12,993 nt of DNA from Bryobacterales bacterium. GTDB taxonomy: Bacteria; Acidobacteriota; Terriglobia; Bryobacterales; Bryobacteraceae. Made by a program: the position numbers and the translations under genes. Of the stretch, positions 5,002-12,299 are shown in pieces. The stretch spans positions 1-12,993 of the forward strand of contig PLMF01000361.1 of NCBI GenBank assembly GCA_003142355.1, read 5' to 3'. Position 1 is the first letter of the stretch. Every line of letters begins with the position of its first letter. The notes beneath the pieces are model-generated. The model searched no databases, was not told the origin of the DNA, and was given only the letters and a program-made list of their open reading frames with translations.

Positions 5002-6122
5002 CCAAACAAAACCTTAGCCGCCTTCTTAATGCGCTTAGGAATAATATCCTCATCGGTTGTACCTGCGCTCACAAGTTTCAGATATGCTCGGTTAGTTGTT
5101 AATTGATCGAATTTTGTGCGTAGTTGAGCGTACCCCTTAACTCTACTATAGGATGTCTTGAACCTTGCAAGCTTGCTGGCAAATACGATAAATGTTGAGT
5201 CGTACACGGCAGCATTCAGCCCGGTATGAATATGAAACGGCCTTTCTCCCAGAGCCGCTATAACCGCATCGCAGGTCCCCTTGAAAAGTTCCTCATACTC
5301 ATGGAGTGTTGTCTCAGGAGCCCTCCTGTTAACCTTCATAAAGGTGTTCAGAAAGTGCTTCATTGGCTTCTCATAGGTATCCCGCGTATAGAATAGCGCC
5401 AGAAACCTCAAGATCAACTCTACGTCTCGTTTTCTCTTGTCCTCCGCATCCGACCCGAACAACTTCCGCCACGCATCGTATTTGTTTAGTGCGTTTATTG
5501 AGTCGTTGAACGGGCCATCGTAAATGCAATTGCGGATCTCTTGCCCCTGCAAAATGACTCCACCAGTGTTCAATCTTTCAAAGATCTGAAAGATGCTGGT
5601 ATCATCCTGTGGATCTATCTGCTTGACGACGAACGAACGGAGAACTGAATTGTTTAATTTATTGAATGCTTGTTCATCGTTATCTTTGAGTTTCTGGTAG
5701 GTAGTGTCAAGGTATGGACTCTTTTCGTCCAATCCAATGAGGTTGAAGGCCACTTCACCCTCTTTGCTATCTCGCTCGCCGAACTTTCCAGAGAAGAAGT
5801 AGACGATGGAGCGCAACCGCTGTTGACCATCAACAACTAGAAGCTTGTTAGTGCCACGCTCTTGGTAGAAGAAGACGGGGGGAACCGGCAGTCCCATTAG
5901 GAAGGATTCAATGAGCTTGCTGGCCCGCGCTTGGCTCCATATAAACCTGCGCTGAAGTGGAGGAATGCTGATTTCTTGCTTCTTCCATTTACCCACCAGG
6001 ACTTCGAGGGTGAAGTCTGCTGGGTAGCTAAGGATATCATAGCCGCGAAGCGAAACTTCGTTGTCCTGCTGTTCGCTGGCTATCTCTTCAAAGAGGTCGG
6101 CGTCCGCTTTAGCTCTTGCCAT
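4998..6122 (-). CDS. DUF262 (ParB-like / GmrS-N-type) protein
   Basis: 374 residues from ATG at 6122, chosen because GGAG lies 7 nt upstream; an upstream in-frame ATG at 6158 (386 aa) has no RBS. DUF262 hallmarks: ISIPPLQRRFIWSQARASKL (about 52-71), SFLMGLPVPPVFFYQ (73-87) and the signature VVDGQQRLRSIVYFFSG (96-112), the ParB-like nucleotide-binding/hydrolysing core shared with GmrSD-type restriction enzymes. A helical region follows (about 150-374). No DUF1524/HNH nuclease is fused, so the nuclease function presumably sits in the coupled HEPN gene downstream. In GmrSD-like and related phage-defence proteins this domain senses or binds nucleotide/DNA and licenses the nuclease. AT-rich composition marks it as acquired. 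Domain call secure; role inferred. Confidence 0.88.
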   Translation of the reverse strand: MARAKADADLFEEIASEQQDNEVSLRGYDILSYPADFTLEVLVGKWKKQEISIPPLQRRFIWSQARASKLIESFLMGLPVPPVFFYQERGTNKLLVVDGQQRLRSIVYFFSGKFGERDSKEGEVAFNLIGLDEKSPYLDTTYQKLKDNDEQAFNKLNNSVLRSFVVKQIDPQDDTSIFQIFERLNTGGVILQGQEIRNCIYDGPFNDSINALNKYDAWRKLFGSDAEDKRKRDVELILRFLALFYTRDTYEKPMKHFLNTFMKVNRRAPETTLHEYEELFKGTCDAVIAALGERPFHIHTGLNAAVYDSTFIVFASKLARFKTSYSRVKGYAQLRTKFDQLTTNRAYLKLVSAGTTDEDIIPKRIKKAAKVLFG

Positions 6123-6205
6123 GTTCTTGCTCCGTACGGGGACCAGGATCAGGGGCATTGCACGCCGCGGGAGGACGCCAAGGCATCTCCTGCCACCCGC
6201 CCGCG

Positions 6206-6234
6206 ATTATTGCACATCCCTCCTGATGAGGCAA
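6206..6234 (-). promoter_or_regulatory. Sigma-70-like promoter of the DUF262-HEPN operon
   Basis: Minus strand: TTGCCT (6229-6234), a 17-nt spacer and AATAAT (6206-6211) preceded by TGTGC. The transcript would start near 6200 and carry a leader of about 75 nt to the ATG at 6122. It lies just downstream of the small gene at 6252, so the DUF262-HEPN cassette carries its own promoter inside the segment bounded by the repeats. Confidence 0.5.
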
Positions 6235-6251
6235 GCCTATTATTGCCCTTG

Positions 6252-6437
6252 TTAGGGTATCGCATGAGCGCGGGCCGAGGATTGCGCGCAGGCGGCATTC
6301 TGGTACTGCCGGTGGAACACGATCCTCTGAAGCTGTTCGGTCAGGCGGCCGAGCTCATTTTCGTCTTTGGCTTTCTTGATGCGGTCCAAACACAGATGTA
6401 GGGCCTTTTGGGAAGTGTCGAGTGTCTTGATGTCCAT
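6252..6437 (-). CDS. Small helical protein of unknown function, paralogue B
   Basis: About 61 residues from ATG at 6437 (MDIKTLDTSQKALHLCLDRI...). It shares the LDRIKK...DE-x-EL...LTE-x-LQ-x-IVF-x-RQY-x-NA core and the ARAHAIP end with the paralogue at 1728-1895, plus a short insertion (CAQSS) before the end. GTG at 6473 would add 12 residues; the frame above that is closed by a TGA. It starts about 110 nt after the hsdS stop, under the same TATAAT/operator block as copy A, and is followed by the DUF262-HEPN operon. Preservation of the reading frame in both full copies, despite DNA divergence, suggests a selected protein. No function can be assigned. Confidence 0.7.
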   Translation of the reverse strand: MDIKTLDTSQKALHLCLDRIKKAKDENELGRLTEQLQRIVFHRQYQNAACAQSSARAHAIP

Positions 6438-6479
6438 TTTCTCGCGCTTGAGAATCTGTTTGCTTAGGGCCACGTTTGC

Positions 6480-6526
6480 ATTATACGTGAGCGGTCAGGA
6501 GTCGAGGATGACGTGAACGGTCACGT
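6480..6526 (-). promoter_or_regulatory. Candidate promoter with paired ACGTGA(A/G)CGGTC operator boxes, copy B
   Basis: Minus-strand TATAAT at 6480-6485, box ACGTGAGCGGTC at 6485-6496 and palindrome ACGTGA-ACGG-TCACGT at 6511-6526: the same elements and the same 26-bp phasing as at 1938-1984. The DNA between the boxes has drifted while the boxes have not. There is no good -35 here, which supports control by a bound regulator. Confidence 0.6.
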
Positions 6527-6544
6527 ATGATGCTGGGGAGCACA

Positions 6545-7846
6545 TCAGGCGTGGACCTTGCGTTTGCGTGGGGCGCGGTGCGCGGAGGGTTGCGCGCGGG
6601 AGGCGCGGATGCGGTCGAGGAGGGCGGAGGCGGGTTCGTCGTTGGGGTCTTGGGGGACGAGTTTGCCTTCGAAGGCTTTCTTGAGGATGGCTTGGCGGAG
6701 GCGGGCGGCGCGGGCGAGCGCAGTATCTATCCCGAGGCGGGCGTTGTCCGATAGGGCGAGCGCCTGATCCACGGCAACTGCGATTTGTTGCTGCTCTGTT
6801 TCGGGCGCGATGGGAAGGGGCAGGTCTCGGCAGAGTTCCAGCGTCAGGTTCACCTGTCCAGCGGTGGTTTTTGCCCTCTTGAGAGCCCAGGCGAGGATTT
6901 CTGGATTTCGCAGCAGGAGGGCCAGGTAACGGGCGTGGACTCCGGGAACCGGGCGAAAGCGCGCAATCGCTTGGTTGATGTTGAATTCGGGGTAGGTGTC
7001 GGGAACAATAGCAACCTTACCCAATGGTGGCCCAACTATGTTCATGAGCACATCGCCGGGGCGCACTTTTGAGCGAGAGAGTTCGTTGTCGTGCACCTGT
7101 TTGCTGATGAAAGTGCGGCTCCGACTGAAGTCGAGCGGACCACCGAACGTCAGGTTGTTCACTTTGAGGAACGGGACATCGCCGTGCGTGAGAAGTTGGT
7201 GAGATGCGGGTGTGGTGCCCTTGGTTATGAAGCTGCACATTTCGGCAGTTCGCGCGATGCGCCAGTGTGGCTTTGCCGACGTGGCGGATCGAATGACTGA
7301 AATCGCGAAGGTGACGGTCTTCTGCCGGACCGCCATGAGTTGGCCAAGGGCGGTGTCGATCCTCGAAAGCTGCTGGTCTATCTCGGCGACGATGCGGCGC
7401 TGCTCGGCCGACGGCGGTAAGGCGAGTTCGAAACTGCCGATTTGTTCGAAATCCACGCGGGGGCGATCACCTGCGTTGAGGTGGGACGCAAACGAGACAA
7501 ACGGCGCGGAGTTCAAGATGTGTTGGAGGTATTGCTGGTCCATTGCCAGCGATGGTGGAAAGACAATGAATTCCGAAGAGCAGAGTCCTTCGAACGCTGG
7601 ACGCAGGACTTTGTTGAGGTACGGACGAAGGCGACCATACATGACATCGCCAGCCTGAAAATGGACCGCGGCGCTTTTCAGTTCGCCCGCAGGAACGGTT
7701 CCAAGCAGGCGCATGGTTTGCGCTTCGACATGCTCCATGCCAATGAATGGCAACTCGGGGAAGGTCGCAGGCGAGACCTTCGGACGGCCCGGTGTGGCCA
7801 CTTGCCCCAGCGTCGTCCACTCCCAGCCCGATGGCAGTTCCTTCAC
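6545..7846 (-). CDS. hsdS: Type I R-M specificity subunit HsdS
   Basis: 433 residues, the normal length for HsdS, which recognises the two halves of the target site and holds HsdM and HsdR together. Order: first target-recognition domain (about 5-140, opening LPSGWEWTTLGQVA), first conserved helical spacer (PPSAEQRRIVAEIDQQLSRI, about 144-190), second recognition domain (about 195-345), second conserved spacer (ETEQQQIAVAVDQAL, then LRQAILKKAFEGKLVPQDP, about 349-401) and a basic tail ending KRKVHA. The start is GTG at 7846, overlapping by 4 nt the TGA that ends the readable hsdR frame, so hsdR and hsdS were coupled. The gene is intact, and its 3' end is duplicated at 1998-2096. The recognition sequence cannot be deduced. 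Confidence 0.94.
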   Translation of the reverse strand: MKELPSGWEWTTLGQVATPGRPKVSPATFPELPFIGMEHVEAQTMRLLGTVPAGELKSAAVHFQAGDVMYGRLRPYLNKVLRPAFEGLCSSEFIVFPPSLAMDQQYLQHILNSAPFVSFASHLNAGDRPRVDFEQIGSFELALPPSAEQRRIVAEIDQQLSRIDTALGQLMAVRQKTVTFAISVIRSATSAKPHWRIARTAEMCSFITKGTTPASHQLLTHGDVPFLKVNNLTFGGPLDFSRSRTFISKQVHDNELSRSKVRPGDVLMNIVGPPLGKVAIVPDTYPEFNINQAIARFRPVPGVHARYLALLLRNPEILAWALKRAKTTAGQVNLTLELCRDLPLPIAPETEQQQIAVAVDQALALSDNARLGIDTALARAARLRQAILKKAFEGKLVPQDPNDEPASALLDRIRASRAQPSAHRAPRKRKVHA

Positions 7847-8079
7847 TGAACCAGCACCTCGTTGAGTTCATCCAACAGCGGTTGGAGCCGGTCGCCGAAC
7901 AATTGATACGCGCGGCCCAAACCACCTTTTTGCGAGAAGGGAAGGCTCTCCAAATCGTCGGGCGTGATTTCGATGCTTGTGCCGACGTGTTCGGCAATCG
8001 CGGTCAACCACTGAATTTGCTCGTCGCTGAAGTTGGCGCCGCTGGCTTGCTGTTCGGCGATCCAGTTCTCGAAACGCTA
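7843..8079 (-). pseudogene. C-terminal portion of hsdR beyond an in-frame TAG
   Basis: After the TAG at 8077-8079 the same frame stays open for 77 codons, starting RFENWIAEQQASGANFSDEQ and including KGGLGRAYQLFGDRL and ELNEVLVQ, then TGA at 7843-7845. This is the normal C-terminal domain of EcoEI-like HsdR (…FExW…, …GGLGRAYQLFG…), which contacts the HsdM/HsdS core. One base change (for example CAG to TAG) explains the break. If untranslated, the restriction subunit lacks this domain. Confidence 0.9.
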
Positions 8080-10704
8080 GCGGACGGATTCGGGGAAGGG
8101 TTCGAGTTGCCCCTCCTTGCTAATGGCGAATCTGACCAGTGACACGATGTTGGTGAAGACCCGCTCGCTGGAGGCGCGGACGCGGGATCGGTCGAGCGTT
8201 TCGTAGGCCCGCCAGAGCGCCTCGGTGGTCCATGCGGGATGGGGCTTGTGAATGGCGTCGGCAAGGTCGCGCACCTGTTTGAAACGCAGGCGGGAGCGGT
8301 AGGGGCGGCTGTATAGAATCTGTAGGGCCTCGATTTCGTCCTTGTGCGCGACGAGATACTGCTCGAATTCTTTGGTCAACGCGGCTGCTTTGTCTTTGGC
8401 GTCCTGCGAAAAGCCGGACTGGGTCACTTCGTCCTTGCTGACGATATCGACCACCTGTTCGTGGGATTTCTGGACGGCGACGATGGTCTGGCGCAAGGCG
8501 GGGTTGGTGCGGATGGGTCTCACAGCGTCGGCAACGGCGCGGCGGGCGGCGGATGCGATGGCTTCGGGCGGCGGGTCGGCAAGGCCGGTCTCCTGGCGCG
8601 CGAGTTCTTCGTGATGGTCGGGGTCGAGAGCATCGACCAAGCCGTGCACAATGGCGGCTAGCTCGACGCCGTGGGCGGCATCACGGACGGCCTCGGATTC
8701 AGGCTGGCTCATGCGGCGATCGAGGCGCGCAAGGCGGGACGCGAGCGAGGAGACGAGGTCCGTGTCGGTGCTGCCGAGGGCCACGGCTTCCAGAAGCTTG
8801 TCTAGGGGAACGTGGGGCTGGCGTTCGAGGGGGCGGGATTCGATTTGCGGGTGGTCGGTGACGCCAACGGCATCGACGATCACGAAGCGGTCCTTAGTTA
8901 CGGCGTCGGGGGTGACGCCGCGGAGCTCGTCGGTGGAGAGGACGCGCACGCCGCGGCCCTTCATCTGCTCGAAGTAATTCAAGCTGCGCACGTCGCGCAT
9001 GAAGAAGAGAATTTCGAGCGGGCGCACGTCGGTTCCGGTGGCGATCATGTCCACGGTGACCACGATGCGGGGGTTGTAGGTGGTGCGGAAGAAGGCCAGG
9101 ACGCCATCCGGTTTGTCGCCGGCATCCACCCACTCGACGACGGTCTCTTCGGTGCCGTCTTCACGGCTGACCTGCCTGGGGACGCGGACTTTGCCGGTGC
9201 GGTAGGTGATCTTCTGGCAGAAGTCGTTGCCCTTGCCGAACTCCTCGCGGACGATCTGGACGATGTCGTCGGCGTGGCTGTCATCGCGGGCGAATATCAG
9301 CGTCTTGGGAACTTCGGTGCGGCCGGGAAAAATGTCCGTGAAGAGCCGGTCGCGGAACTCGCGGACGACGGTGCGGATCTGGTCCGGGGCGACGACGTCG
9401 CGATTGAGATCGTCGGCGCTATAGGAGAAATCGGTATCGAGGAGCTCGGCGCGGCGGGCACGGGTGAGGCGGTCGCGCTTGTCGATCCAATAGCCGGATT
9501 CCACGCGGGAGCCGGCGGAGGAGATGCGGGTGCCGATTTTGTAGATATCGAAATCGACGTTGACCCCATCGGCCACGGCGTCGGCGTAGGTGTAGGGGGG
9601 CATGACGTTCTGGTTGAAGAAGCCCAGGGTGTTTTTGGAGGGCGTGGCGGTCAGACCGATGAGGAAGGAGTCGAAATACTCGAGGACCTGACGCCAGAGG
9701 TTGTAGATGGAGCGGTGGCACTCGTCGGTGACGATGAAGTCGAAGGTCTCGATGGGGACGGCGGGGTTGTACTCGATGGGGTCGGGGGTTTTGCGGAGCT
9801 GGGCGAGGGAGGCGGCGGAGGTTTCCTCATTACCGGAATCGTAGTCGGGTTCGCCTTTGAGGATGGAATAAAGGCGCTGGATGGTGGTGATGGCGACGCG
9901 GCAGACGGGATCGATGGTGTTCGAGGAGAGCAGTTGGACGTTGTAGATTTCGGTGAACTTGCGGCCGTCGCCGGGAATGGAGAACTGCTGGAACTCGTTG
10001 AGAGCCTGGCGGCCGAGAGTGCGGCGGTCCACCAGGAAGAGAATGCGGCGGGCGCCGGCGTGGGCGATCAGACGCCAGGCGAAGTTGCAGGCGGTGAAGG
10101 TCTTTCCGCTGCCCATGGTCATGTGGATCAGGGCGCGGGGGTCATTGCGAGCGAGCGACTGTTCCAGGTTGGCGATGACGCGGTGCTGGTGGTCCCAAAG
10201 GCCCTCGCGGGGCAAAGGGGGCATGATGCGCAGGCGGCCTCGCAGGGTGGAGCCGGGCGATTTGAGATCGGATTCGAGCCAGACGGCGAGGGTTTCGGGG
10301 CGGTGGAAGGCGAAGACGGGGCGGCTGCGGGCGTCGGGTTCGAGGAGGTTGGTGAAGCGGGTTTCGACTCCGGTGGACTGGTAACAGAATGGGAGCGGGC
10401 GACGGGGCGCGGGGAGGTTCCGCGGGAGTCCCTGGCCGTATCTGCCGGCCTGGGTTTCGACTTCGACGAGGGGAACGCCCTCCTTCTTTGCCTCGATTAT
10501 TCCGGCTGCGTAGCCGTCAACGTAGAGGAGATAGTCGGCAAAGCCGTGTCCGGGGGCAAGTGGGAATTCGCGGATGGCAACGCCGCGGCCGGCTTCGATG
10601 TTGATGCTGTCGCGATTCTGGATGAGCCAGCCGGCGGCGGTGAGCAAGCGGTCGATATTAGCGCGGGCGCGGTCCTCGGGCCGGCCCGCGGGTGGGATGG
10701 GCAT
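8077..10704 (-). CDS. hsdR: Type I R-M restriction subunit HsdR, ended early by an in-frame TAG
   Basis: 875 residues as read; 953 codons if the TAG is passed. This is the ATP-dependent translocase/endonuclease subunit, EcoEI-like. Visible: a PD-(D/E)xK nuclease domain with D57 and E71-A-K73 (ADYLLYVDG...IIEAKKEG); Walker A GSGKT (198-202); the DEAD-like box DECH (327-330); motif III LTATPSK (351-357); and the second helicase domain with TLIFARDDSHADD, ATGTDVRPLEI and MKGRGVRVL. The C-terminal domain is cut at ...EPFPESVR, but its sequence continues in frame after the TAG. All motor and nuclease motifs lie before the stop, so DNA cleavage chemistry is encoded, whereas complex assembly is probably impaired. 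No Shine-Dalgarno is seen before the ATG. First gene of the minus-strand operon, divergent from pepA. Confidence 0.95.
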   Translation of the reverse strand: MPIPPAGRPEDRARANIDRLLTAAGWLIQNRDSINIEAGRGVAIREFPLAPGHGFADYLLYVDGYAAGIIEAKKEGVPLVEVETQAGRYGQGLPRNLPAPRRPLPFCYQSTGVETRFTNLLEPDARSRPVFAFHRPETLAVWLESDLKSPGSTLRGRLRIMPPLPREGLWDHQHRVIANLEQSLARNDPRALIHMTMGSGKTFTACNFAWRLIAHAGARRILFLVDRRTLGRQALNEFQQFSIPGDGRKFTEIYNVQLLSSNTIDPVCRVAITTIQRLYSILKGEPDYDSGNEETSAASLAQLRKTPDPIEYNPAVPIETFDFIVTDECHRSIYNLWRQVLEYFDSFLIGLTATPSKNTLGFFNQNVMPPYTYADAVADGVNVDFDIYKIGTRISSAGSRVESGYWIDKRDRLTRARRAELLDTDFSYSADDLNRDVVAPDQIRTVVREFRDRLFTDIFPGRTEVPKTLIFARDDSHADDIVQIVREEFGKGNDFCQKITYRTGKVRVPRQVSREDGTEETVVEWVDAGDKPDGVLAFFRTTYNPRIVVTVDMIATGTDVRPLEILFFMRDVRSLNYFEQMKGRGVRVLSTDELRGVTPDAVTKDRFVIVDAVGVTDHPQIESRPLERQPHVPLDKLLEAVALGSTDTDLVSSLASRLARLDRRMSQPESEAVRDAAHGVELAAIVHGLVDALDPDHHEELARQETGLADPPPEAIASAARRAVADAVRPIRTNPALRQTIVAVQKSHEQVVDIVSKDEVTQSGFSQDAKDKAAALTKEFEQYLVAHKDEIEALQILYSRPYRSRLRFKQVRDLADAIHKPHPAWTTEALWRAYETLDRSRVRASSERVFTNIVSLVRFAISKEGQLEPFPESVR

Positions 10705-10847
10705 GGGCGGTCGCAGCGTATCTCACAGCATAGTGCGGCTATGGGCGAGCCGGAGTTCCCTGCGCGCCGCTGGTTCCAGGCCGGAAGAGGCTGGTCTGCG
10801 GGTCGGCAATAAATGCGTCTGACCCCTTTTGTTTACAATCGATAGTG
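10705..10847. other. Divergent intergenic region hsdR / pepA
   Basis: About 140 nt separating the R-M island from the housekeeping genes. It should hold both promoters, but no good -35/-10 pair was found for hsdR. On the pepA side a TACAAT (10834-10839) lies just before the start without a clear -35. The stretch AAATGCGTCTGACCCCTTTTG (about 10811-10831) resembles short repeats I recall near REP-associated transposase (RAYT) genes; this is a recollection, not a match shown here. Confidence 0.4.
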
Positions 10848-12299
10848 ATGCGGATTACGATTGAACGGCAACCACTGGAGCAGATTGAGATCGGCGCACT
10901 GATTGTGCTGGTATTCGAAGGCCGGAAGGAAGCGCGCTTCGGCGCGGGCGATCTGACCGACGCCGGCGAGGTGGCAGGGAAGTCCCTCGAATTGACACTG
11001 TTGCACCGCCCGCCGGGGGTAGCGGCTACGCGCGTGCTGCTGGCCGGGGCGGGGAAGGTGGAAAAGTTCGATCCGGCCGAGTTGCGCAAGGTCGCCGGGG
11101 CGGCGGTGCGGCATCTGAAGTCGAAATCGGTGAAGACGATCGCCCTGGCGCTCGATCCGGAACATGCCGGTGGCGAGTATGCCGCCGCGGCCGTCGAGGG
11201 CGCGATTCTGGGCGAGTTCGAACCGGACCGGTATAAGACCGACGACGACAAAAAATCCGTGGAGACGTTCACGGTGGTGGCGGCCGGCGGCGGGGCGGAA
11301 CTCGACGAAGCGGTCGCTCGCGGGCGCATACTGGCGGAAGCGCAGAACTTCACACGGACCCTGGTGAACGAGCCGGCCAACCGGCTGACGCCCTCGAAAG
11401 TGGCCGAGGCCGCGCGCCAGATGGCCTCCGAATACCGGTTGGAATGCGAAGTCCTGGAGCGCGAGCAAATGGAGAAGCTCGGCATGGGCGCGCTGCTGGG
11501 GGTGGCGCAGGGAAGCGCGGAGCCTCCGGCGCTCATCGTGATCCGGTACCGGCCGGCGGAGACGGAGTCCAAGGCGCACCTGGGTCTGGTGGGCAAGGGC
11601 GTCACTTTCGATAGCGGGGGCATCTCCATCAAGCCCGGCGACGGCATGGAAAAGATGAAATACGACATGGCCGGCGGCGCGGCCATGATGGGCGCCATGC
11701 GGGCCATCGCGCAATTGCGGCCCGCGATGGCGGTGACCGCATTCATTCCCTGCGTGGAGAACATGCCGGGCAGCCGCGCGCAGCGGCCCGGCGACATTGT
11801 CACGGCCATGTCGGGCAAGACCATCGAAGTGATCAATACCGACGCCGAAGGCCGGTTGATTCTGGCGGACGCTCTCACCTACGCGCGCCAGCAGGGCTCG
11901 ACGCACCTGGTGGACGCGGCTACTTTGACGGGAGCCATCGTGGTGGCGCTGGGCCATCTGAACGTGGGGTTGTTCGCCAACGACGAGGCCATGCGCGACC
12001 GCGTGCTGGAGGCCGCCAAAGCCGAGGGCGAGCGCGTGTGGCCCATGCCGCTTGAAGACGATTACAAGGAATACCTGAAGAGCGCCTACGCGGACTTGGC
12101 CAACGTCGGCGGGCGCTGGGGCGGCGCGGTCACCGCCGCCATATTCCTGAAGGAATTCGCCGGGGACACGCCATGGGTGCACCTGGACATCGCCGGCACG
12201 GCCTGGCTCGACGAAAGCAAGCCGTTCCTGGCGAAGGGGCCTACCGGAGTTGCGGTGCGGACGCTGGTGCGCCTGGCTACGGAGTGGAAAGAGACATGA
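10848..12299 (+). CDS. pepA: Leucyl aminopeptidase (M17 family, PepA-like)
   Basis: 483 residues from ATG at 10848; GTG at 10845 would add one. A cytosolic, usually hexameric dizinc/manganese exopeptidase that removes N-terminal amino acids. The N-terminal domain (about 1-160) is followed by the catalytic domain with the M17 metal ligands in VGKGVTFDSGGISIKPGDGM (K250, D255; catalytic K262), YDMAGG (D273) and the family signature NTDAEGRL (D332, E334; catalytic R336). The C-terminal part VGGRWGGAVTAAIFLKEF and WVHLDIAGTAW is typical. Length is normal and the frame intact. The TGA overlaps the htrA ATG by 4 nt (ATGA), indicating an operon. This gene marks the end of the mobile region and is unlikely to belong to the defence island. 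Confidence 0.96.
   Translation: MRITIERQPLEQIEIGALIVLVFEGRKEARFGAGDLTDAGEVAGKSLELTLLHRPPGVAATRVLLAGAGKVEKFDPAELRKVAGAAVRHLKSKSVKTIALALDPEHAGGEYAAAAVEGAILGEFEPDRYKTDDDKKSVETFTVVAAGGGAELDEAVARGRILAEAQNFTRTLVNEPANRLTPSKVAEAARQMASEYRLECEVLEREQMEKLGMGALLGVAQGSAEPPALIVIRYRPAETESKAHLGLVGKGVTFDSGGISIKPGDGMEKMKYDMAGGAAMMGAMRAIAQLRPAMAVTAFIPCVENMPGSRAQRPGDIVTAMSGKTIEVINTDAEGRLILADALTYARQQGSTHLVDAATLTGAIVVALGHLNVGLFANDEAMRDRVLEAAKAEGERVWPMPLEDDYKEYLKSAYADLANVGGRWGGAVTAAIFLKEFAGDTPWVHLDIAGTAWLDESKPFLAKGPTGVAVRTLVRLATEWKET

Larger units (their letters stand above)
6250..6637. repeat. Long direct repeat, copy B (hsdS 3' end + promoter/operator + small gene)
   Basis: Partner of the repeat at 1726-2090. It spans the end of the intact hsdS, the spacer with the conserved operator boxes, and the complete small gene. 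This copy has an extra ~14 bp near the small-gene 3' end (around 6272-6288). With copies A and C it delimits the cargo blocks of the island. Confidence 0.88.

Noticed and set aside
1726..6637. CRISPR-like spaced repeats
   Set aside because: Only three copies, long, gene-bearing and kilobases apart; no short regular repeats.
1726..6637. Composite transposon or insertion sequence
   Set aside because: The repeats carry hsdS/small-gene sequence and no transposase; no terminal inverted repeats or target duplications were seen.
8077..8079. TAG read as an amino acid by a changed genetic code
   Set aside because: TAG ends higA at its expected length and ends the plus-strand antitoxin, so it acts as a stop here.
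8812..10812. A 666-codon open frame on the plus strand opposite hsdR
   Set aside because: High-GC shadow: low-complexity G/A/V/E-rich translation, while the minus strand encodes HsdR with all its motifs.
10833..12182. A 449-codon open frame on the minus strand opposite pepA
   Set aside because: Shadow of a clear M17 aminopeptidase; its translation is R/H/A-rich with no domain pattern.
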